NCBI GenBank assembly: GCA_029213105.1
Contig: JARGNS010000091.1
Span: 1-10,043 of the forward strand
Direction of reading: 5' to 3'
DNA from: Planctomycetota bacterium
GTDB taxonomy: Bacteria; Planctomycetota; PLA2; JAEUHO01
DNA: 10,043 nucleotides
Below the pieces are notes generated by a model that saw only the letters and a program-made list of their open reading frames with translations, was not told the DNA's origin and did no database searches. Below, piece by piece: positions 5,624-10,043 of this stretch. The number at the start of each line of letters is the position of its first letter. Within the stretch, counting starts at the first letter, position 1. The translations under genes and the position numbers were made by a program.

Positions 5624-7450
5624 TCAGCCCAGCCGCTCGAGGATCAAGCGCGCCAGTCGCTCGCCCACCCCCGGTACCGCGGCCAGGTCCTCGAAGGGCG
5701 CGGCCTTGAGCCCGGCTACGCTCCCGAAGGTCTTCAGGAGACGGCGTTTGCGCGCCGGGCCGACCCCCGGGATGCCGTCCAGCGCGCCGTCACCGAACGA
5801 GGCCGCACGCCGCTTGCGCTGGTAGCGCCCCGCGAAGCGGTGGGCTTCGTCGCGCGCCTTCACCAGGATCCGCAGGGCGGGATCGTCCTCGGGCAGCACG
5901 ACGGCCTCGGGCCGATCGGGCAGCACGATGCGCTCTTCGCTGCGCACGCCCTCCGCCACGCGCGCCTTCGCCAGGCCCAGCATCGGCACGAGCGGCATGC
6001 CCGCCGCACGCAGCGCACCGCGCGCGGCTTCCAGCTGGCCCCGCCCGCCGTCGATCAACACGAGGTCGGGTAGCGCGCCGAGCGCGAGGCCCGCGCGGAA
6101 GCGACGTGCGATCACCTCGGCCATGCCCGCGTAGTCGTCACCGCCCTTGGCCTCCCGGATCGCGAAGTGGCGGTAGCTCGCGGACTCCGCGACGCCGCCG
6201 AGCAGGACGCTCATGCCGGCCACGGGGTCGGTGCCGCGCAGGTGGGAGAGGTCGTAGCCCTCGATGCGCTCGGGCGGGCTCTCGAGTCCGACGATCTCCG
6301 CGATGCGCGCGAGCGCCGCCTGCGCCTCGCGGGTGCGCACGGAGTGCTCCCCGAGCGCGACCTCGGCATTGGTCCGCGCCATCTGCATGAGGTCGCGTCC
6401 GGCGCCACGCTGGGGCACCCGCAGGCTCACGCGACCCTCCCGCAGACGCACGAGGAGTTCCTGCAGCCCCTCGGCGTCCGGCGGCTCCTCCTCGACGAGG
6501 ACCTCGGGGGGGATCACCTTGCCGCGGAGGTAGAACTGCGAGAGGAAGGCGTGCAGGACCTCGGCACGCGGGAGGCGCGTGCGCTGGGGCAGGGCCCGCG
6601 TGGCCACGACGTGGCCGTCCCGCACGTAGACGATGCCGATCACCGCGGTGCCGCCTGCCGAGGCGACGGCGATGACGTCGCGGTCCTTGCCGTCGGGGCT
6701 GACCGTCTCCTGGCGCGCCAGCGCGGATTCGAGCGCCTGCATGCGATCGCGCAAGATGGCCGCCTGCTCGTAGGACTGGGCTTCGCTCGCGGCCTCCATG
6801 GCGCGAGCAAGCCGCTTCAGCATGCCGTCGTCCCGTCCGCGCAGCAGCCCGATGGCTCCGCTGACGAGTTCGCTGTAGGCCTCGGGCGTGACCAGGTCCA
6901 CGCACGGCGCGCAGCAGCGCCCGATCTGGTGGTAGAGACAGGGCTTCGTGCGCTCGGCCAACTCACCGTCCGAACAGGTGCGCAAGGGGTAGAGCGTGCG
7001 CAGGAAGCGCACCGTGCGGCGCAGCCCCTTCGCACTGGCGAACGGCCCCAGATACAGCGCGCCGTCCTTGCTGACCTTGCGTACGAGTCGGAAGCGCGGG
7101 AAGGGATGCGTCCGGTCGATGCGCACGAGCAGGTAGCTCTTGTCATCCTTGAGTCGCAGGTTGTAGGGCGGCCGGAACTGCTTGATCAGCGTGTTCTCGA
7201 GGAGCAGGGCTTCCTCGGGGGTGTTGGTGGCGATCACCTCGAGTTCGACCGCGCGACGCATGAGCAGATGCACGAGCGGTCGACCGTCGCCGCGCTTGCT
7301 CAGGTAGCTGCGCACGCGTGCGCGCAGGTTCGCGGCCTTGCCGATGTAGAGCACGCGCTCCTGGTCGTCGAGCCAGCGGTAGACGCCCGGCCCGGTTGGG
7401 GCGCGCTGGGCGCGCTCGCGGAGTCGCTGCTGCGGATCGTCGGGAGCCAC
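5624..7450 (-). CDS. uvrC: Excinuclease ABC subunit C
   Basis: UvrC makes the two incisions on either side of a DNA lesion in nucleotide excision repair, after loading by UvrA and UvrB. The 608-residue protein is complete. The GIY-YIG nuclease domain (about 18-98) has Tyr24 in PGVYRW, Tyr35 in LYIGK, Arg43 and Glu85, and makes the 3' cut. Cys159, Cys171, Cys179 and Cys183 reproduce the 12-8-4 spacing of the Fe-S ligands known in E. coli UvrC. The UVR motif that contacts UvrB is around 222-245 (SYEQAAILRDRMQALE). The RNase H-like nuclease for the 5' cut carries Asp400 (GYDLSHL), Asp438/439 (GGDDYAGM), Asp467 (LIDGGRGQ) and His537 (RDEAHRFA). Two helix-hairpin-helix repeats (IPGVGPARKRRLL and VPGVGERLARLIL) end the protein. 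The start is GTG (7448-7450) with no Shine-Dalgarno sequence. A TATCCT hexamer lies 6 nt upstream, so a leaderless mRNA is possible. It shares its strand with the C92 gene 62 nt upstream. Confidence 0.98.
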   Translation of the reverse strand: MAPDDPQQRLRERAQRAPTGPGVYRWLDDQERVLYIGKAANLRARVRSYLSKRGDGRPLVHLLMRRAVELEVIATNTPEEALLLENTLIKQFRPPYNLRLKDDKSYLLVRIDRTHPFPRFRLVRKVSKDGALYLGPFASAKGLRRTVRFLRTLYPLRTCSDGELAERTKPCLYHQIGRCCAPCVDLVTPEAYSELVSGAIGLLRGRDDGMLKRLARAMEAASEAQSYEQAAILRDRMQALESALARQETVSPDGKDRDVIAVASAGGTAVIGIVYVRDGHVVATRALPQRTRLPRAEVLHAFLSQFYLRGKVIPPEVLVEEEPPDAEGLQELLVRLREGRVSLRVPQRGAGRDLMQMARTNAEVALGEHSVRTREAQAALARIAEIVGLESPPERIEGYDLSHLRGTDPVAGMSVLLGGVAESASYRHFAIREAKGGDDYAGMAEVIARRFRAGLALGALPDLVLIDGGRGQLEAARGALRAAGMPLVPMLGLAKARVAEGVRSEERIVLPDRPEAVVLPEDDPALRILVKARDEAHRFAGRYQRKRRAASFGDGALDGIPGVGPARKRRLLKTFGSVAGLKAAPFEDLAAVPGVGERLARLILERLG

Positions 7451-7512
7451 GGACGGAGGATACGCGCAGACACCGGCCCGTGGCGCACACGCCGCCGGCG
7501 CCGGCGATCCGA
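7451..7512. other. Short gap between the C92 gene and uvrC
   Basis: This 62-nt stretch separates two minus-strand genes. It holds a 14-bp GC palindrome, CGCCGGCGCCGGCG, at 7493-7506, directly after the stop of the upstream gene. There is no T-run, so it is not a standard terminator. It also holds TATCCT (minus strand, 7457-7462), a possible -10 box placed 6 nt before the uvrC GTG; no -35 element is evident. Confidence 0.3.
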
Positions 7513-8892
7513 TCAGCCCTCGCGCAGGAGGGTGGCCAATCGCGCCGGCGCCTCGGCCGCATCCACGAGGACGCCATCGTGGTAGAGAACCACCAACTCG
7601 AACTCACCACCCAGGACCTGGGCCGCGACATCATCGGGGCTGATGGTGAACCGACCCAACTGCGACGCCGTCTGCCACGGGACGCCTGGGTACACGTGGT
7701 AGGGAAGCTCGGAGCAGACGATCGACCCCGACGTCTCGATGTCGAAGTTGAAGTCGTACTCCTTCCCGACCTGGCGGAACCCACGGACCAGGGACTCCGC
7801 GGGCTGCTCCCCCTGCAGGGAGGTGGGGCGCAGCACGGCGACATCGTCCACGTTCAGGAAGTCCGCGAGCGTGTTCAGTGCGACACCGGAGCGAAGCGCT
7901 TCGAGGACCGACCGCTCGCGGCGCACGAGGGCGCGGTACGCGCGCAGGGGCTCCACCTGCATGGCCGGACGCGCCCACACCCCGAGGCCCTCGAGTTCGG
8001 CATCGGTGCCCATCCACACGGCCACATGGCCGAAGTGCCCGGGGATGAAGTAGTCCGTGAGGCGAAAGGGCGTCTTCTCGAGGAGCAGGTCGAGGGGCTG
8101 CAGGACGCGCATCAGATGCTCGTGCACGCGCGGATCGTTCCAGAGCTTGCCCTTGCGAAGCTCCACCAGGCCGACGCCGTCACCGAAGAGTCGGCTCAAC
8201 CCGCCGAGCGCCTCCGCGCCGAGGGCTGCCAAGACGTCCAGGAACCGGGTGCGTGCCGCGCCCCACGCCGTGGGCAAGCGACCCGCCAGGGACGCGTCGC
8301 GCGCGTGCCGGTAGGCGGCGCTGGCCTCGATCGCGCGGCGCAGCACCACGGAGTGCGGATCCGTCGCGGCGAGCGCTTCGTCCGCCTGGGCCCACGCATC
8401 GACCAGCCCGCCCAGGGTGCGCTGCGCCTCGGGCGCGTTCAGCCCCTCGACGAGCACCCAGAACGGACCGGGTTCGATCCCGTAGCCGTGATCCTCATCG
8501 AAGAGCAAGCGCCGCAGGCGGTCGTCCTTGATGACCAACAAGAGCGCGAGGTAGTTGTCGTAGAGCGTCAGGGCCGCGAGCAACGAGATGCCGAGGGCTT
8601 GGCAGCGCCCGAGGGCGTCACGGGGGGACACGGCGCCCGGGTCGACGAGGGGCGCGAATCGACGGGCCGTCTCCACAAGCCGCTCCTGGAGCCCCAACCA
8701 GCGCCGCCGTCCGTCGGCGATCTGGCGCAAGGACTTCGGCGGCAGCGGCGCGTCCGCCCCGATCCGGTCGTAGCGCGCCCGGAAGGCGACGATTTCCTGC
8801 TGCCCGGCGAGGCTCGCCTCGACGAGCGGCTCGAGGGAGGCGATCGTGGCGTCGATCTCCGCGGGGGCCGGCACGTCCTGGGCAGGACTCAC
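7513..8892 (-). CDS. YiiX/YaeF-like permuted papain-fold hydrolase (peptidase family C92) with long helical N-terminal region
   Basis: The C-terminal part (about 260-440) has the circularly permuted papain pattern, with His before Cys. Visible are the lead-in PLDLLLEKTPFRLTDYFIPG, then GHFGHVAVWMG (285-295) with probable catalytic His289, EALRSGVALNTLADFLNVDD (331-350), and GKEYDFNFDIETSGSIVCSEL (376-396) with probable nucleophile Cys393. Family members are thought to be cysteine amidases or lipid hydrolases, but the substrate here is unknown. Residues 1-260 are mostly helical and match no domain I can name; 97-121 is hydrophobic (around LLAALTLYDNYLALLLVI) and may touch a membrane. There is no signal peptide, so I expect a cytoplasmic or inner-face protein. 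I chose GTG (8890-8892), giving 459 residues, because coding character ends there. The frame stays open another 91 codons to 9165, but that stretch is low-complexity and runs into the divergent cytochrome gene. No Shine-Dalgarno sequence is clear, so the start is uncertain. Confidence 0.82.
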   Translation of the reverse strand: MSPAQDVPAPAEIDATIASLEPLVEASLAGQQEIVAFRARYDRIGADAPLPPKSLRQIADGRRRWLGLQERLVETARRFAPLVDPGAVSPRDALGRCQALGISLLAALTLYDNYLALLLVIKDDRLRRLLFDEDHGYGIEPGPFWVLVEGLNAPEAQRTLGGLVDAWAQADEALAATDPHSVVLRRAIEASAAYRHARDASLAGRLPTAWGAARTRFLDVLAALGAEALGGLSRLFGDGVGLVELRKGKLWNDPRVHEHLMRVLQPLDLLLEKTPFRLTDYFIPGHFGHVAVWMGTDAELEGLGVWARPAMQVEPLRAYRALVRRERSVLEALRSGVALNTLADFLNVDDVAVLRPTSLQGEQPAESLVRGFRQVGKEYDFNFDIETSGSIVCSELPYHVYPGVPWQTASQLGRFTISPDDVAAQVLGGEFELVVLYHDGVLVDAAEAPARLATLLREG

Positions 8893-9092
8893 GCGCAGCC
8901 CCGCACGGGGGCCCAGGTCAGGATCACGACCGCTCGGTTCCGCGCCACACGCACGGGCGGGACGATAGCACGCGGGCGGCCCACCGGCGCTGCGGACCAC
9001 GCCGCACGCTGGGGCCTGGACCGCAGGGGGCCGGCTTCGGGCGCCGACGAACTCGCCTCTCTGATGGGCATACGAGTTGCGACCGGTGGCGC
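8893..9092. promoter_or_regulatory. Divergent intergenic region between the C92 gene and the cytochrome gene
   Basis: These 200 nt are the largest gene-free stretch in the window and should contain promoters for both flanking genes. On the minus strand TGCTATCGT at 8962-8970 resembles an extended -10 box (TATCGT at 8962-8967), which would give the C92 gene a leader of about 65 nt; no -35 element supports it. I found no convincing plus-strand promoter and no tRNA- or riboswitch-like structure. Confidence 0.3.
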
Positions 9093-9117
9093 ATGCAGTC
9101 CCCCCACCGCATGCGTC
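9084..9117 (+). promoter_or_regulatory. Two mutually exclusive hairpins over the cytochrome translation start
   Basis: CGGTGG (9084-9089), which holds the only Shine-Dalgarno-like sequence, can pair perfectly with CCACCG (9104-9109). Alternatively CGCATGC (9090-9096), which contains the start ATG, can pair with GCATGCG (9109-9115), which contains the next in-frame ATG; one G-U and one G-C pair extend this stem. Both use 9109, so they compete. Either would reduce ribosome access. Stems of this length are not rare in GC-rich DNA. Confidence 0.3.
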
Positions 9118-10043
9118 TTTGGATGGTCCCCCTCCTCCTGCTGGCCCTCGCCCTCGGCACGGCACAGCTCGCCGCGTGCGGCGGCGGGGGCGGCGCGCCG
9201 CCGCCGGACACGGAGGAGCCCCCCGTGGATCCCCCCACCGAACCGCCGGTGGATCCGCCCACGGAGTGGCCGCCGCTGGATCCGCTCGCAGCCACGCGCC
9301 ACGTCAGCACCGATCACCTCGCCACGTCCCCCGCCTGCGCCGTGTGCCACGACAACGCGGACACCGCCAACGCGATGCGGGACGACGCCGACCGGCCGAT
9401 CGCCCCCATGGATCTCTGGCGCGCCAGCGCCATGGCCAACAGCACCCGCGACCCCTACTGGCGTGCCGTGGTCTCGGCCGAGGTCGCGACCAACCCCACG
9501 CATGCCGCGGAGATCCAGAACACCTGCACGCGCTGCCACGCCCCGATGGCACACGAGCGCGTGGGCGCCGCAGGCGGCGCGCTGGACATGAGCTTCCTCG
9601 AGGCCGATGACGACAACGCCCAGCTCGGGCTCGACGGCGTCAGCTGCGCCGCCTGCCACCAGATCACCGACGAGGGCCTCGGCTCGGACGACAGCTACAC
9701 CGGCGGGTTCGTCCTCGGCAGCAACCGCCTGATCTACGGCGGCCACGCGAACCCCAATCCGAGGCCGATGCAGAACAACAGCGGCTTCACGCCCGTCTAC
9801 AGCGCCCACATGGGCAGCTCGGCGCTCTGCGCCACGTGCCATACGCTCGAGACCGAGAGCCTGGATGCCGACGGGACGGTCAACGGGCACGTCCTGGTCG
9901 AGCAGGGCACCTACCTGGAATGGCGCAACTCCGCCTTCAACGACGAAGGTGCGACGCCCGGGCCGGAGGCCGCGAGTTGCGTGGACTGCCACATGCCTTC
10001 CACCGACCAGGATGGCGGCGCCATCGCCACGCAACTGGCGCAC
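9093..10043 (+). CDS. Lipid-anchored multihaem c-type cytochrome (3' end beyond the window)
   Basis: The visible 317 residues begin with a lipoprotein signal peptide: basic start, hydrophobic core (9-24) and lipobox LAAC with Cys29. A GGGGG run and a Pro-rich tether (36-63) follow. Five covalent haem-binding motifs come next: CAVCH (82-86), CTRCH (145-149), CAACH (185-189), CATCH (246-250) and CVDCH (296-300). Between them are SYTGGFVLGSNRLIYGGHANP (around 201-220), SGFTPVYSAHMGSSALCATCH (230-250) and EQGTYLEWRNSAF (270-282). That layout resembles uncharacterised multihaem cytochromes of Planctomycetota and Myxococcota, distantly like the cytochrome c554 fold. Haems would be attached outside the inner membrane after Sec export, and the lipid would anchor the protein to the inner or outer membrane. 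An electron-transfer role is inferred; donor, acceptor and any catalytic activity are unknown. I chose ATG 9093 over 9111 and 9123 because GGTGG precedes it. More haems may lie past the edge. Confidence 0.9.
   Translation, partial: MQSPHRMRLWMVPLLLLALALGTAQLAACGGGGGAPPPDTEEPPVDPPTEPPVDPPTEWPPLDPLAATRHVSTDHLATSPACAVCHDNADTANAMRDDADRPIAPMDLWRASAMANSTRDPYWRAVVSAEVATNPTHAAEIQNTCTRCHAPMAHERVGAAGGALDMSFLEADDDNAQLGLDGVSCAACHQITDEGLGSDDSYTGGFVLGSNRLIYGGHANPNPRPMQNNSGFTPVYSAHMGSSALCATCHTLETESLDADGTVNGHVLVEQGTYLEWRNSAFNDEGATPGPEAASCVDCHMPSTDQDGGAIATQLAH
9216..9263 (+). repeat. Two copies of a 24-nt unit encoding EPPVDPPT in the cytochrome tether
   Basis: Codons 42-49 and 50-57 encode EPPVDPPT twice in tandem, followed by a degenerate third unit (EWPPLDP). 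The copies differ mainly at third positions, so the repeat is kept at protein level and is not a recent duplication. It forms an extended, acidic, Pro-rich spacer between the lipid anchor and the haem domain. Confidence 0.8.

Noticed and set aside
7493..7506. CGCCGGCGCCGGCG palindrome as an intrinsic terminator
   Set aside because: It has no following T-run on either strand, it would need an unpaired loop taken from its own centre, and GC-only palindromes arise easily in this sequence.
8893..9165. 91-codon N-terminal extension of the C92 protein
   Set aside because: The stretch is low-complexity (Gly, Ala, Arg, Pro), overlaps the divergent cytochrome signal peptide, and lies outside the region with protein-like composition; GTG at 8892 is preferred.
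7318..9591. Plus-strand 757-codon open frame spanning uvrC, the C92 gene and the cytochrome start
   Set aside because: It crosses three genes that have clear protein families in other frames, has no conserved motifs, and ends in low-complexity Pro/Arg text over the cytochrome gene.
8889..10043. Minus-strand open frame opposite the cytochrome
   Set aside because: The plus strand has a signal peptide and five regularly spaced CxxCH motifs. The reverse frame is a Gly/Ala/Val/Arg-rich mirror with no features.

Overview
The window is GC-rich bacterial chromosomal DNA with tightly packed genes on both strands, mostly G or C at third codon positions, and frequent GTG starts. The gene set is almost entirely conserved housekeeping: secA, pyrD, lspA, a DksA/TraR-family gene, a xer recombinase, a transaldolase and uvrC. 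A permuted papain-like hydrolase and a lipid-anchored multihaem cytochrome c follow. Class 1B PyrD, the unusual DksA-like zinc finger placed beside lspA, the C-terminal KFHPRA of the recombinase and the multihaem lipoprotein together suggest an aerobic or facultative, diderm, Planctomycetota-like bacterium. That assignment is inferred from family resemblance and not from a database search.

Left block (1-3833, minus strand): transcription probably starts at a good sigma70-type promoter (TTGACC, 17 nt, TATGCT) just upstream of the DksA-like gene and runs through lspA (3-nt gap) and pyrD (start and stop overlap as GTGA). Two back-to-back hairpins follow the pyrD stop, then secA, which runs off the left edge after about 564 codons.

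Middle block (3980-5610, plus strand): a XerD-like tyrosine recombinase is divergent from the DksA-like gene. It is followed by a small transaldolase with its own Shine-Dalgarno sequence. A 15-bp palindrome sits immediately before the recombinase start codon.

Right block (5624-8892, minus strand): uvrC is complete, carries all catalytic and Fe-S residues, and converges on the transaldolase with only 13 nt between them. Upstream of it lies a 459-residue protein of the YiiX/C92 permuted papain-like family with a long helical N-terminal region of unknown role. Divergent from it, starting at 9093 on the plus strand, is a lipoprotein cytochrome with five CxxCH haem motifs before the right edge cuts it.

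The genes share broad cellular roles (secretion, lipoprotein maturation, pyrimidine synthesis, recombination, DNA repair, pentose phosphate metabolism) and do not form a dedicated pathway. One functional link is plausible: LspA would mature the cytochrome lipoprotein, which SecA would help export. I see no CRISPR array, transposon, tRNA or rRNA, and no evidence for a new defence or mobile system. The least understood parts are the C92 protein, the multihaem lipoprotein, the variant DksA-like zinc finger and the expanded LspA loop.
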